A DNA stretch of 64,000 nucleotides from JAXHLG01 sp034522495 (GCA_034522495.1 JAXHLG010000002.1:1054001-1118000); one strand, 5' to 3'. Positions 9,701-18,183 are shown, counted from the stretch's first letter. Notes: generated from the sequence alone by a model not told the origin. A program made the numbers and translations.

Positions 9701-9819
9701 GCATACTTTGCGGCGACCTGTTCTTCAGATCTTTTCCTGCGCTTTTTTAAAGCTCTCTCTCTGTCATAATCCCTCGACCAACTGGATTGGGTATATCTTT
9801 TATCTCCTGTTTTGGGCAT
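6772..9819 (-). CDS. Tandem PilB/GspE-type ATPase (two complete motor modules in one chain)
   Basis: Secretion/type IV pilus assembly ATPases normally act as hexamers of a 550-600-residue subunit at the cytoplasmic base of the pilus. This 1015-residue protein holds two. Module 1: basic N-tail, N1-like domain (about 40-130), DASDIHFEP, Walker A SGPTGSGKTTTLYS (near 315), Walker B PDILLVGEIRDDETA, and a zinc motif CPHC...CPKCKGIGYKGR (about 446-495). Module 2, from about residue 565: RAGDVHIEP, Walker A TGPTGSGKTTTLYS (near 760), Walker B PDIMMVGEIRDEETA, and CPRC...CAECGNIGYKGR (about 896-942). Both nucleotide sites look intact. The two halves are divergent, not a recent copy, and module 2 lacks the N1 domain. 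A separate single-module PilB lies at 40647-42389, so this one may serve another pilus step or system. No other pilus gene is adjacent. Confidence 0.9.
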   Translation of the reverse strand: MPKTGDKRYTQSSWSRDYDRERALKKRRKRSEEQVAAKYAEEIDCPYLDLNIFPIDQVNLNFIPKEKAKEYEIVLLKKVGREVKVGAVDPKREDLQEYINKLEEKNGVKVKLHVVSKSAMKQAWENYNFTSLKDRIDNLAVSVSEEELEGFKGELESLMKLEKRITEVPTTEVLNVIIAGAIKLDASDIHFEPQRKQNIRLRYRIDGVLQTVANFTANVYPNIISRVKLLGDMVLNVNDISQDGRFSVKVSEEDNIDCRVSILPGSYGESIVLRLLNQDISNLKMENLGLRGLAYERLAGQTSKTEGVIVNSGPTGSGKTTTLYSIINKLNEAEKKIITIEDPVEYRMPGIVQTQVSDRHGYTFAKGLRAIVRQDPDILLVGEIRDDETASIAMQSAMTGHLVLTTIHSNSSAAVVSRMMDLGLDSNEIASTVNALIAQRLVRRLCPHCKENYEPAQNTIETLKKMLSVISPKANVEVPKNINHFYKAKGCPKCKGIGYKGRVGIFEILTFSEKIKEKIIHMASETEITRQSLEEGMITMVQDGILKALEGETSLKEIQRVTGKGDYLVDLYEKIMLRSLSRGVDIEKEEYEKTAGELEGKKSFQKMLENTPVKKMIKQILLGGMLMRAGDVHIEPGEDTFKIRYRIDGVLQDVAELPLDDYLSLLNQVKSLSGFETSKREGGTMDGRFGINMDEKLDQVENKKIAVRVSIILGGYGDIVVMRILDKSAKALDIEKIGFSGPNLRMLKEEIARPNGIIINTGPTGSGKTTTLYSILSKLNEPEVKIITVEDPIEYQMEGVIQTQVNKEEDYTFAKAMRSLLRQNPDIMMVGEIRDEETAQIAYRAALTGHLVVSTLHTNNAAGSVQRLVDMGVGVSDISSGTNCFIAQRLVRKLCPRCKKKREINKEEKKTIEEALHSMSDKLKVDEKKEIPEFVFEATGCAECGNIGYKGRLPVAEMLQVDEEMEKYLTEKPTTSEIENKAIEKGMITMYQDGILRVIRGETTLEEVYRVAGEQ

Positions 9820-9857
9820 TATTGATTTTTATTAATGATTTATTTTGATTTTATACT

Positions 9858-9932
9858 TAGGGCCTGCCCCGCTCTGCGGGGCAAAATATGTAAAAGATTT
9901 ATATTTTTAAAGCGGTGCGAAACTTTTCCAAT
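9858..9932. repeat. R4 repeat, copy 1
   Basis: TTAGGGCCTGCCCCGC followed by AAAGATTTATATTTTTAAAG and CGGTGCGAA. It matches 23018-23088 and partly 26024-26062. It lies in the spacer upstream of the tandem ATPase. Confidence 0.65.
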
Positions 9933-10099
9933 CAAGCGCCAGCTTCCATAATTTCAAAATTCAAAATATTTTTCAATTTATAGCACCGGGTTATTGCAAT
10001 TAATCCACCCACTCTTTTAGAGTAGAACAGCCTTGCGGGGAAACTTGATATTTTGGATTTTTAATTTTAATGTTATTTGGAGCCGGACGTTTATAATTT

Positions 10100-10210
10100 T
10101 AGGAATTACGCGATTACTCTCCGGCAACACCGAGGGCAAAGCAAGAATTAGTTTTATGCGCACTCGCCTTTTTTGGCTTATTAAGATGTTTTTTAAAAGA
10201 AAAGCCTTTG
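10100..10210. repeat. R3 repeat, copy A
   Basis: Begins TAGGAATTACGCGATTACTC, continues with a CGAGGGCAAAGCAAG block and TTTTATGCGCAC. It matches copies at 16651-17020 and 37065-37160, and ends next to the stop codon of the following gene. No gene is seen in 9820-10221. Confidence 0.7.
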
Positions 10211-10221
10211 TTTGAAATAAC

Positions 10222-11037
10222 TTACAATCCCTCCGGATCCCTTGGATCGCCATAAATTCTAATATAGTTCTCTGAATCAAACACGTTGGTTTCCGTTTCT
10301 ATTTCCACCCTGGAAACCTCGGAAAGGTAGTGGCTGTTTGGAAAAACCATAATGTAATCCCTTCTCTCACCGGCTCTTACCGTATTCATAATTTGATAAT
10401 TAGTTGCCAGCAAATCCCCCTTCTCGTCTCTCAATAAAGACTTTACCTTTATTTCTTCAAAATCCACATCGCTTTTGTTGATCAAAGTACCCTTGACTCT
10501 CGAAACTCCTTCCGAATTTTTCTCAAAACGAGTCCCGGTAGCCGGCAAGCGAGGCGTTCTGTAGTCTTTAAACTGTTTCCAAATCGGATCCCTGATTTCG
10601 ACGGTTACTTCATGTGGCTCTTGGGGAAGATTGATGTCTTGAATAAGCACGTGCTTTGTTTCTTGCGGGAGAATAAAACCCTCTTGCCAACCGGATTCTT
10701 TTATTGTTTGACCGCCTTCTGCTTTAAAAATTCCTTTATATCTAAAGCTTGTAGCCCCAAAAGCATTGTTGGGATTTCTAACTTTAATTGCCACATCAAA
10801 TTTATCCGCCCGAGTATGAGCCCACTCTTTTTCTGCCACTTCAATTTCTTCCAGATTAAATTCCCTTTCACACGGAGGACACGGCCCGCCGCAATCCACT
10901 CCTTCTTCCATTTGGTTTTTTATTCCATCCGAACACGTCGGATTTGGCCTCAACAAAGACTGCAGGGCCAAGCCGGCCACAAAAAGTATAGCTATAAAAA
11001 CAGTCGCGATAATAACTCTTTTTATGTTTTTGCTCAT
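10222..11037 (-). CDS. Anchored exoprotein with Cys-rich motif and FxLYD-like domain
   Basis: Function unknown. Residues 8-28 form a single N-terminal membrane anchor (VIIATVFIAILFVAGLAL), so the rest is extracytoplasmic. A cysteine cluster follows immediately: CSDGIKNQMEEGVDCGGPCP plus a last Cys (about 34-55). It resembles the C-D-G-N-Q-x-E-x-x-V-D-C-G-G-x-C-x-x-C motif I associate with surface proteins of uncultured bacteria. The C-terminal half (VKGTLINKSDVDFEEIKVK...AGERRDYIMVFP) looks like an FxLYD-type beta domain. An adhesion or envelope role is possible. The ATG start is supported by the Lys-rich positive N-terminus before the anchor. Confidence 0.7.
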   Translation of the reverse strand: MSKNIKRVIIATVFIAILFVAGLALQSLLRPNPTCSDGIKNQMEEGVDCGGPCPPCEREFNLEEIEVAEKEWAHTRADKFDVAIKVRNPNNAFGATSFRYKGIFKAEGGQTIKESGWQEGFILPQETKHVLIQDINLPQEPHEVTVEIRDPIWKQFKDYRTPRLPATGTRFEKNSEGVSRVKGTLINKSDVDFEEIKVKSLLRDEKGDLLATNYQIMNTVRAGERRDYIMVFPNSHYLSEVSRVEIETETNVFDSENYIRIYGDPRDPEGL

Positions 11038-11247
11038 TTTTTTGTTTTGAGATTAAACTTTATGAAAGCCATTAAAAACCACTCAATAAAAAATTCAAAA
11101 AATCTTTTAACTGCTCAATTTGAATAAATTATTCAATGATTTATAGCTTATCCGCTTATATACAATATATTACAATTATGCAAATTTTCCAATAGTATTT
11201 TTAACAGTGTCAACGGGAAATAGAAATGTCCGGTTCTTTAATTATTA

Positions 11248-11307
11248 TAGGAATTACACGCTTGCCTCTTTATTGCCTAAAAAAAGAGAGTAATCGCGTA
11301 ATTCCTA
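11248..11307. repeat. R3 repeat, short palindromic copy B
   Basis: 60-bp unit whose two ends are inverted: TAGGAATTACACG...CGCGTAATTCCTA. Its right and left ends match the outer ends of the long R3 copy at 16651-17020, as an internally deleted derivative would. Confidence 0.7.
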
Positions 11308-11481
11308 AATTAAAGATTCTTAAATTTAATATCGGCGGCAATTTGTTTTCTCGGAGGGGGGGGCAGTCGTTTGCAGGCTTGCGCAATTCAAGGAGGGTTG
11401 GTTTTTGCTATAGGCAAAAATCATTTTTGAAATAGAAAAATCTTTCAAAAGATAAGCTTTCGCAAACGAAAATGCGAATCC

Positions 11482-11529
11482 GCATAAAACCAAGCCTTGT
11501 TTTGCTCTCGATGCTAAATCGTGTAATTC
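11482..11529. repeat. R3 repeat fragment C (inverted)
   Basis: GCATAAAACCAAGCCTTG...TTTGCTCTCG...CGTGTAATTC is the complement of the interior and left end of R3. The 11038-11677 spacer otherwise shows only AT-rich sequence, and no gene was found in it. Confidence 0.6.
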
Positions 11530-11677
11530 AAAGAACGCTTGTAGAAAATTATCCTATTATTTGCAATCATCTTTATTTTAATATAATATAAAAACGTGAA
11601 TAACGAAAATAATACGCTATTGCAATTTTTACCTTTCGGTTAAATTTTGCAAAAATTTTAATCCGATAATATTCAAA

Positions 11678-12670
11678 ATGAACAAGAAAATAATTTTCTC
11701 AGGCGTTCAGCCTTCCGGCAATTTTCATTTAGGAAATTATTTAGGAGCCCTAAAAAGCTGGGTAGAGCTTCAGGAAAAATACAATTCTATTTTCTGCATA
11801 GTAGATCTTCATGCTATCACAGTGCCGGAAAATTCCCAATATTTGAGAGAAAAACCCTTGGAAATAGCCAAAATCTATCAAGCCGCCGGGATCGACATAA
11901 AAAGATCAACTATTTTTGTTCAATCCCACATAAAAGAGCACGCGGAATTAATGTGGCTTTTAAACTCGATTACCAAGACGGGAGATCTTTTTAAAATGAC
12001 GCAATTCAAGGACAAAACCTCGGGAAATAGAGAAAAAGAAAGCGTGGAAGCGGGGCTTTTGAATTATCCCATCTTGATGGCCGCCGACATTCTGCTTTAC
12101 GACACCGACCTGGTTCCCGTCGGAGAGGACCAAATCCAGCATGTGGAATTCACCAGAAAATTAGCCAAAAAATTCAACCGTTACTACGGCGAGACTTTCA
12201 AAATACCCGAAGCTTATACAAAAAAAGAAACCACAAGAATAATGAGCTTAACCGACCCATCCAAAAAAATGTCTAAATCTTCCCCTTCAGAAAACAGCCG
12301 GATTGAAATCCTGGAAAATCCCGAAAAAGCCAAAGAAAAAATTAAAAAAGCTGTCACAGATAGTGGCAGTTCCATCGAATATTCCGACGCCAAGCCTGCT
12401 TTGAAAAACTTGATTAACATATATTCCGCTATCGGCGGCCTCTCTGTCGAGGAGGTGGAAAAACAGTATTCCGGAAAAGGATACAAAGAATTAAAAGAAG
12501 ACCTCGGAGATCTAATGGCCGCTTTTTTAAAAGAATTCCAGGAAAAATATTCAAGCATCTCGGATGAAGAAGTCTTGGAGTTGCTTGACAAAAATGCAAA
12601 AAAACTTCGCCGGGAAGCGGAAGCTAAAATTAAGGAAGTTAAGCAAAATATGGGATTTTTGGTGATTTAG
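11678..12670 (+). CDS. trpS: Tryptophanyl-tRNA synthetase
   Basis: Class I synthetase charging tRNA-Trp. At 330 residues it has the usual compact bacterial length. The HIGH-type signature is in PSGNFHLGNYLGALKSW (12-28) and the KMSKS loop is in DPSKKMSKSSPS (about 204). The conserved GEDQIQHVEFTRKLA segment that positions tryptophanyl-adenylate is present. The ATG at 11678 directly precedes the Rossmann fold, so the start is well placed. It is isolated in its orientation, with a tRNA gene 180 bp downstream on the same strand. Confidence 0.95.
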   Translation: MNKKIIFSGVQPSGNFHLGNYLGALKSWVELQEKYNSIFCIVDLHAITVPENSQYLREKPLEIAKIYQAAGIDIKRSTIFVQSHIKEHAELMWLLNSITKTGDLFKMTQFKDKTSGNREKESVEAGLLNYPILMAADILLYDTDLVPVGEDQIQHVEFTRKLAKKFNRYYGETFKIPEAYTKKETTRIMSLTDPSKKMSKSSPSENSRIEILENPEKAKEKIKKAVTDSGSSIEYSDAKPALKNLINIYSAIGGLSVEEVEKQYSGKGYKELKEDLGDLMAAFLKEFQEKYSSISDEEVLELLDKNAKKLRREAEAKIKEVKQNMGFLVI

Positions 12671-12853
12671 ACAACAGGCCTCGCTTAATTGATTGATTGA
12701 CACAAATGGAATTATAAGATAACATCGAATAAAGAAAAGAGCCTGACATCCTCTTGCTAAAAACAATAAACCAAATTGGTTTCCCCGATTGAAGAAGCCT
12801 GGTGCGTTAAAAAAGGTTTCTTGATTGGGTTTTTTGATTGGAGACAACCACCG

Positions 12854-12937
12854 GCCTCGGTGGCGGAATTGGTAGACGCGCGCGACTCAAAATCGCGTGG
12901 GAGCAATCCCATGAGAGTTCGATTCTCTCCCGAGGCA
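12854..12937 (+). tRNA. tRNA-Leu (anticodon CAA)
   Basis: 84-nt class II tRNA. Acceptor GCCTCGG/CCGAGGC; D-arm GGCGGAATTGGTAGACGC; anticodon stem-loop CGCGA-CTCAAAA-TCGCG giving CAA (reads UUG). It has a long variable arm TGGGAGCAATCCCA and T-arm AGAGTTCGATTCTCT. The CCA end is not encoded. Its 3' 18 nt are included in the tandem duplication that follows. Confidence 0.95.
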
Positions 12938-13186
12938 CAATTCTAGCTTCTTAGCTTGTGGCTTGTAGCTTATTAGGTTGAGAGTTTTGGATTTTTCTCT
13001 TCGACGTCAGGAGAAGATAGAAAAATGCAACCCCGCCTTTCGTGAAGGGCGGGGCGATTCTCTCCCGAGGCACAATTCTAGCTTCTTAGCTTGTGGCTTG
13101 TAGCTTATTAGGTTGAGAGTTTTGGATTTTTCTCTTCGACGCCAGGAGAAGATAGAAAAATGCAACCCCGCCTTTCGTGAAGGGCG
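12920..13186. repeat. 135-bp direct tandem duplication starting inside tRNA-Leu
   Basis: Unit 1 (12920-13054) begins with the tRNA-Leu 3' end CGATTCTCTCCCGAGGCA and runs into a CCCCGCC...GGCGGGG hairpin. Unit 2 (13055-13186) repeats it with about one mismatch (GACGTCAG versus GACGCCAG) and diverges after the hairpin. The second unit carries only a tRNA tail, so it is not a second tRNA gene. The rest of the spacer to 13327 contains word-like AT-rich text. Confidence 0.9.
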
Positions 13187-13327
13187 CAAGACACAACCTA
13201 AAAAACACAAAACACAGATCACAACATATAGTTGCGTGGCCCCGCAAAGCGGGGCTTTACGCAATAAACAAACAATTTACAATGAACAAACTTAAAAAAC
13301 ACAAACGTTTTTATTGATTTATTTTTT

Positions 13328-13497
13328 GGGACTGTTTCCAAACACCGTTTTAGTACGAAATTTCTCATTTTTTAGATAAATTTTTCAAACAATTTTTGTC
13401 CCGCATTGCGGGATAGCCTTAGCTAAGGCAAAAAATTTTTGGAAAATTTAGCAAAAAAGGTGGGATTGCAGTAAAAACGGTGTTTGGAAACAGTCCC
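13328..13497. repeat. R1 MITE-like element, copy 2 (inverted)
   Basis: 170 bp, reverse orientation relative to copies 1 and 3. Perfect ends GGGACTGTTTCCAAACACCG / CGGTGTTTGGAAACAGTCCC. It lies 14 bp after the rnhB stop codon. Confidence 0.85.
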
Positions 13498-13511
13498 TTT
13501 TTATTTTAAAT

Positions 13512-14168
13512 TCATAACAATCTTCTAACTGGAGCAAAGGATCTTCGGTGGATTTTGCAGGGGCCCAGTTCGTTTAATTTCAACAGATGCTCCCGAGTGC
13601 CGTATCCCCGGTGTCGGGAAAATCCATACCCCTTGAATTGCTTGTCGAATTCGTCCATAAGATTATCCCTATAAACTTTGGCCGCGATGGAAGCCGCCGC
13701 GATGGAAAAGACATCGCTATCGCCGCTGGAAAAATTTTCTTGATTATGTTTTATATTTGGAATAATTCTATTACCGTCCACCAGCAGATAGGGATTAGAA
13801 AAAACCACCCCGCTATCCTCGATTTCTTTAAATAAATTCTCCAAAGCCAGTCTCATAGCCAGCAAAGAAGCGTTCAAAATATTGATTCTGTCAATAGTGG
13901 CAGGAGAAACTTCCGCAATCCCGAAAAAGAATCTTCCATCATTGATCATAAAATCATATATCCCCTTTCTTTGTTTAAGAGACAAGGATTTGCTGTCCCG
14001 GATCAATCTTTTTTCCGGAAATTCCCGCTCATAAGTATCCGGCTTAGCAAAAGCCGCCCCGGCCACCACCGGACCGGCCAAAGGCCCTCTTCCGGCTTCG
14101 TCTATGCCTACCGCCGCTTTTCCTTTTGAAGCTAAGGCTAATTCGTTTTTACAAGAAGGTATTTTCAT
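13512..14168 (-). CDS. rnhB: Ribonuclease HII
   Basis: Removes ribonucleotides from DNA and RNA primers. The type II signature GIDEAGRGPLAGPVVAGA lies near residues 22-39 with the catalytic Asp-Glu pair. A third acidic residue lies in LLVDGNRII, and the conserved SIAAKVYRDNLM and HRGYGT segments follow. 218 residues is typical. Its start overlaps the pheT stop by 4 nt (ATGA), so the two are co-transcribed and probably translationally coupled. Confidence 0.95.
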   Translation of the reverse strand: MKIPSCKNELALASKGKAAVGIDEAGRGPLAGPVVAGAAFAKPDTYEREFPEKRLIRDSKSLSLKQRKGIYDFMINDGRFFFGIAEVSPATIDRINILNASLLAMRLALENLFKEIEDSGVVFSNPYLLVDGNRIIPNIKHNQENFSSGDSDVFSIAAASIAAKVYRDNLMDEFDKQFKGYGFSRHRGYGTREHLLKLNELGPCKIHRRSFAPVRRLL

Positions 14169-16552
14169 TGATTTCTTCTCACCTCTGTGCCTTCGTTTTC
14201 CAGGCGCTTGATTATTTTTTCAACCGCTTTGTCGGCTTCTTCGCTGGTCAAGGTTTTCTCGGGATTATAGAATTCCAAATGGAAAGCAAAAGATTTTTTG
14301 TTTTCTTTTTTATTCAAATAAATATCAAAAAGTTCTATGCTTTTCAAGTATTCTCCGCCCGATTTTTCAATAATTTCTTTCACTTGGGCGTATGTCTTCT
14401 GCACATCGACAAACATAGCCAAGTCCCTCTCCGCCGAAGGCAGCTTGGCGATCTTTTTAAAAACTTTCTTCCCGGAAATATTATTGTAAATTTTATCGAA
14501 ATCCAACTCAAATAAACAGAAGGGTTCTTTCGTTTTATGCCTCTCCAGGACTTGAGGATGCGCTTCTCCCATTTTTCCGATTTTTTCTTGATCCAAATAA
14601 ACAAATGCGCTTCTGGCGGGATGAAGAAGATTTTCCTCTTCTCTGTCGAGGAAATGAAAAGTCGCTTCTTTCCCGGTTAAGTATTTTAACGCTGCTTCCA
14701 AATCGCCTTTGGCTTCATAGAAAAGCTCTTCTCTGCTTAAGTCTTTGTTAAAACAAACGCCCCCTGCTCTTACAGTTTCGTAATTCTCCCATTCTTTCCC
14801 GTGAATCCTTCCAATTTCAAATAATTTAAAATTGCTAAAGTTTTTTCTGTTAAACGCCGCATTTGCTATTATTCCCGGCAAGAGGGTTCTCCGGATTAAA
14901 TTTTGGTCTGAAGCGATGGGATTTTCCAGCTCCAGATGAACGCCTTTAATTTTTCCCGACTGAACATCTTTATCTCCGTAAAAAGAATAATTAATCACTT
15001 CGTCAAACCCCAAGCCTGAAAATACATCTTTAATTTTCCATTCCAATTCCCTGGATAAGTTTCTGACGGGCTCTTCAATTTCGGTTTTCAAGGAAACCGG
15101 TTTTATATTTTCGTATCCGATTATCCTTCCGATTTCTTCAGTCAAATCATGCTTGCTTTCTATGTCAAGCCTCCAGAAAGGGACTTTGGCCTTCCCTGCG
15201 GAATCATTTTTCATGTTAAGCTCAAAACCTAGATTTTCCAAGATTTTTATAGCCTGTTTTTTGTTAACCTCCCTCCCTAGCAGTTTTTCAACGGATTTTA
15301 GGTCAAAATCGACAACCTGTTCCTTTTTTTCAAAATGACTATCCTCGACCACTTCCGTTACTTTTGCCCCGGCATATTTTTCCAGCAATTCCAACGCCCT
15401 TTGCATGGCCGATTGAGCCATCAGGGGGCTGATATTCTTTTCAAACCTTGCTTGCGAATCGGTCTGAATAGCATGTCTCTGGCGGGATTTTCTGATGCTA
15501 TAAGCGTTGAAATTGGCCGCCTCCAAAACTAATCGCGTGGTTTCCCCGCTTATTCCGGAGTCTTTCCCTCCTTTTATTCCGGCAAGAGCCAAGGCTTTCT
15601 TGCCATCAGCTATAACCAAATCTTCCCGGGAAAGATTCAACTCGGAACCGTCAAGAAGAAAAAGCTTTTCCTTTTCATTAGCCTTCCTGATCACGATTTT
15701 TTTCCCGGCCCGGTCCCCGTCAAGTCGATCCAGGTCAAAGGCATGCAAAGGATTTCCCGTCTCCAGCATTACATAATTGGTGATATCAACTACATTATTT
15801 ATCGGCTCCAAACCGCTGGCTATCAACCTGGCCTGCATCCAAAAAGGAGAAGGTTTTATCGCCGCATTCTCCAAAACTGCTCCCATATATAGAGGGCAAA
15901 GTTTTTTGTCTTCGACTTTTATTTCCAGACTGCTTCCCTTTTTTTTCAGCTTGGAAAATTTTTTATCCGAAGTTTGTTTTTTTATTTTTCTGCCTTCCAT
16001 GGCTGCAATTTCCCTGGCCATTCCCCGATAGCTGAGACAGTCATGAGCCCGGTTGGGCAATATATCAAACTCCAAGACCAGATCTTTTAATTCAAGGGCT
16101 TCCGCCAGATTAGTTCCGGGAGCCAGATTTTGATCCAAAAGCATAATCCCGGAAGCGTCTTTTCCCGTCCCCAGTTCATCTTGAGAACAAAGCATTCCGG
16201 CAGATCTAACCCCTCTTATTTTGGTTTTTTCAATTTTTATCTTACTTTGAGGCAACACAGCGCCCGGCAAAGCCACCGGCACTTTTTGCCCCTCTTTTAT
16301 ATTACCCGCTCCGCAAACTATTTGAACTTCGCTTCCGTATTTCCCAACATCCAAAAGAGCCACTTTCAACTTATCCGCATCTTGATGGGAGCGAATAGCC
16401 TTGATTTCTCCCACCGCAAAATTTTCAAATCTTTCTCCCAGATTTTCTATTTCTTCCAATTCAAAACCCTTCAGCATAACCATCTCGGCAAGTTCGCCGG
16501 CTTCTTTGTTTGTTCCGGATATTTTTTTTAGCCAATTATAGGAAAATTTCAT
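14165..16552 (-). CDS. pheT: Phenylalanyl-tRNA synthetase beta subunit
   Basis: Partner of PheS in the alpha2-beta2 enzyme that charges tRNA-Phe. Domain order is N-terminal helix, tRNA-binding OB fold (residues 40-150, FAVGEIKAIRSHQDADKLKV), B3/B4 editing region with VDITNYVMLETGNPLHAFD, B5 domain, catalytic-like core (SFYGDKDV...LENPIASDQNLIRRTLLPG), and a C-terminal anticodon-binding domain ending TEVRRNQ. The 795-residue length is full. Unusually it is not next to pheS: a 520-bp block of mobile repeats separates the two, both on the minus strand. Confidence 0.95.
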   Translation of the reverse strand: MKFSYNWLKKISGTNKEAGELAEMVMLKGFELEEIENLGERFENFAVGEIKAIRSHQDADKLKVALLDVGKYGSEVQIVCGAGNIKEGQKVPVALPGAVLPQSKIKIEKTKIRGVRSAGMLCSQDELGTGKDASGIMLLDQNLAPGTNLAEALELKDLVLEFDILPNRAHDCLSYRGMAREIAAMEGRKIKKQTSDKKFSKLKKKGSSLEIKVEDKKLCPLYMGAVLENAAIKPSPFWMQARLIASGLEPINNVVDITNYVMLETGNPLHAFDLDRLDGDRAGKKIVIRKANEKEKLFLLDGSELNLSREDLVIADGKKALALAGIKGGKDSGISGETTRLVLEAANFNAYSIRKSRQRHAIQTDSQARFEKNISPLMAQSAMQRALELLEKYAGAKVTEVVEDSHFEKKEQVVDFDLKSVEKLLGREVNKKQAIKILENLGFELNMKNDSAGKAKVPFWRLDIESKHDLTEEIGRIIGYENIKPVSLKTEIEEPVRNLSRELEWKIKDVFSGLGFDEVINYSFYGDKDVQSGKIKGVHLELENPIASDQNLIRRTLLPGIIANAAFNRKNFSNFKLFEIGRIHGKEWENYETVRAGGVCFNKDLSREELFYEAKGDLEAALKYLTGKEATFHFLDREEENLLHPARSAFVYLDQEKIGKMGEAHPQVLERHKTKEPFCLFELDFDKIYNNISGKKVFKKIAKLPSAERDLAMFVDVQKTYAQVKEIIEKSGGEYLKSIELFDIYLNKKENKKSFAFHLEFYNPEKTLTSEEADKAVEKIIKRLENEGTEVRRNQ

Positions 16553-16650
16553 AAATCAGTATTTAGAATTATGTGTATTATGTATTATGTATTCCTTCCT
16601 AATTTTCCCTAAGGAGCAAATAAGAGCTTACTGTCATTAAATTTCTATCT

Positions 16651-17020
16651 TAGGAATTACGCGATTACTCTCTGGCAATGCCGAGAGCAAAGCAAGGCTT
16701 GGTTTTATGCGCACTTGCCTTTCAGGCTTGTTAAGATATTTTTAATAGAAAACCCCTTTTGCTTCTAAAATATTTTTTCGATCTAATGGGACTGTTTCCA
16801 AACACCGTTTTTACTGCAATCCCACCTTTTTTGCTAAATTTTCCAAAAATTTTTTTGCCTTAGCTAAGGCTAAAGCTGCAAAAATTGTTTGAAAAATTTA
16901 TCTAAAAAATGATAAATTTCGTACTAAAACGGTGTTTGGAAACAGTCCCTTAATGCAAAAACCAAGCCTTGCTTTGCTCTCTCTTTTTTAGGCAATAAAG
17001 AGGCAAGTGTGTAATTCCTA
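16651..17020. repeat. R3 repeat, long copy D, interrupted by an R1 element
   Basis: The left half (16651-16755) starts TAGGAATTACGCGATTACTC and includes CCGAGAGCAAAGCAAGG. The right half (16954-17020) is largely its inverted complement and ends AAGTGTGTAATTCCTA. Both outer ends equal those of the 60-bp copy at 11248-11307. The R1 element 16790-16949 sits between the halves, so R1 probably inserted into R3. The block lies between pheS and pheT. Confidence 0.75.
16790..16949. repeat. R1 MITE-like element, copy 3
   Basis: 160 bp, same orientation as copy 1, with a small deletion next to the central GCCTTAGCTAAGGC palindrome. Ends GGGACTGTTTCCAAACACCG and complement are intact. Flanks are CTAAT and TTAAT, which may be a decayed target duplication. 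Confidence 0.85.
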
Positions 17021-17070
17021 TATCTATTATATTCTTCACGCTTCCTGATACATTCTTCCTGATACATTCT

Positions 17071-18114
17071 TTAAAATTGCCTGATAAACCTCAGGTCCCC
17101 GCTCCGAAAGTATCTAATGTCATCAATCTTGTGCTTCATCATAGCCAATCTCTCAATTCCAAATCCCCATGCAAAGCCTTGATATTTATCCCTCGGATAG
17201 CCGGCAGCCTCAAAAACTCTCTGGTTAACCATTCCGCATCCTCCCACTTCCAGCCAGCCGGTGTTTTTGCAAGCGGGGCATCCCCCGCCCTCGCAAACCG
17301 TGCAGGAAATATCAAACTCAAAGCTCGGCTCGGTGAAGGGAAAATAGCTTGGACGAAGCCGGACATTAATATCCTGCCTGAAATAAGAGCTGAAAAATTT
17401 CTCCGCCACATCCTTGAAATTAGCAACATTAATTTCGTCTCCGGCTACCAAAGCTTCAAACTGGGCCATGGAATGCTCATGGTTGGCATCTGTGGCTTCG
17501 TATCTATAAGCCTTGCCCGGGACTACAATTTTCAAGGGAGGCTTGTTTTTCTTCATATACCTAACCTGCACATTGGAAGTGTGCGTTCTCAAAAGCAGTT
17601 TTCCCTGGTCCTTTTTACTTTTCTGTTTCAGCCAAAAAGTGTCCCACAAGTCTCTGGCCGGATGATCCGGAGGCATGTTCAAGGCATCGAAATTATACCA
17701 CTCGCTCTCCACCTCTGGTCCGTCGGCAATTTCAAATCCCATGGAATTAAAAATTCTTTCGATCTCCCTTTGAGTCTGAGACAAAATATTCAGGCTGCCG
17801 ATTCTTTTTTTATTTCCGGGAGCTGTCACGTCAATCCACTCTTTCTGTAAATCTTTTTCTCTCTTTATATCCAAAATAGCTTCATCTATGCTGTTCTTTA
17901 TATCTTTCTTGACTTCATTGGCAAGCGGGCCTAATTCTCTTTTTTTATCCTCGCTTAAATCCTTCAACTCCTTCAACATTTGGTTGAAAGCGCTTTTGCG
18001 CCCCAGGTACTTGATTCTGATCTTCTCCAATTCTTCCAAGCCGCTCTTGGCTTCATCAAATTCCCGAAGAAAGTCCTCTTTTATCTTCCGAATTTTTTCT
18101 CTTGTTAAAACCAT
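17071..18114 (-). CDS. pheS: Phenylalanyl-tRNA synthetase alpha subunit
   Basis: Catalytic subunit for tRNA-Phe aminoacylation. An N-terminal coiled-coil (residues 5-90) contacts tRNA. The class II core has motif 2 around LLRTHTSNVQVRYM and motif 3 in GFAWGFGIERLAMMKH. The region CTVCEGGGCPACKNTGW carries a four-Cys cluster, which some PheS proteins have. Length of 347 is normal. The next minus-strand gene is pheT, beyond an R1/R3 repeat block, so one transcript would have to read through several hairpins. Confidence 0.95.
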   Translation of the reverse strand: MVLTREKIRKIKEDFLREFDEAKSGLEELEKIRIKYLGRKSAFNQMLKELKDLSEDKKRELGPLANEVKKDIKNSIDEAILDIKREKDLQKEWIDVTAPGNKKRIGSLNILSQTQREIERIFNSMGFEIADGPEVESEWYNFDALNMPPDHPARDLWDTFWLKQKSKKDQGKLLLRTHTSNVQVRYMKKNKPPLKIVVPGKAYRYEATDANHEHSMAQFEALVAGDEINVANFKDVAEKFFSSYFRQDINVRLRPSYFPFTEPSFEFDISCTVCEGGGCPACKNTGWLEVGGCGMVNQRVFEAAGYPRDKYQGFAWGFGIERLAMMKHKIDDIRYFRSGDLRFIRQF

Positions 18115-18183
18115 TTTTATATCATTATTGATAATTGATCGGATAAATCCATTATCTCACATAAAACACAGCAAATCAAGCTT

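Noticed and set aside
17077..17850. Plus-strand open frame of 257 codons antisense to pheS
   Set aside because: pheS is unambiguous; the antisense translation has no family features.
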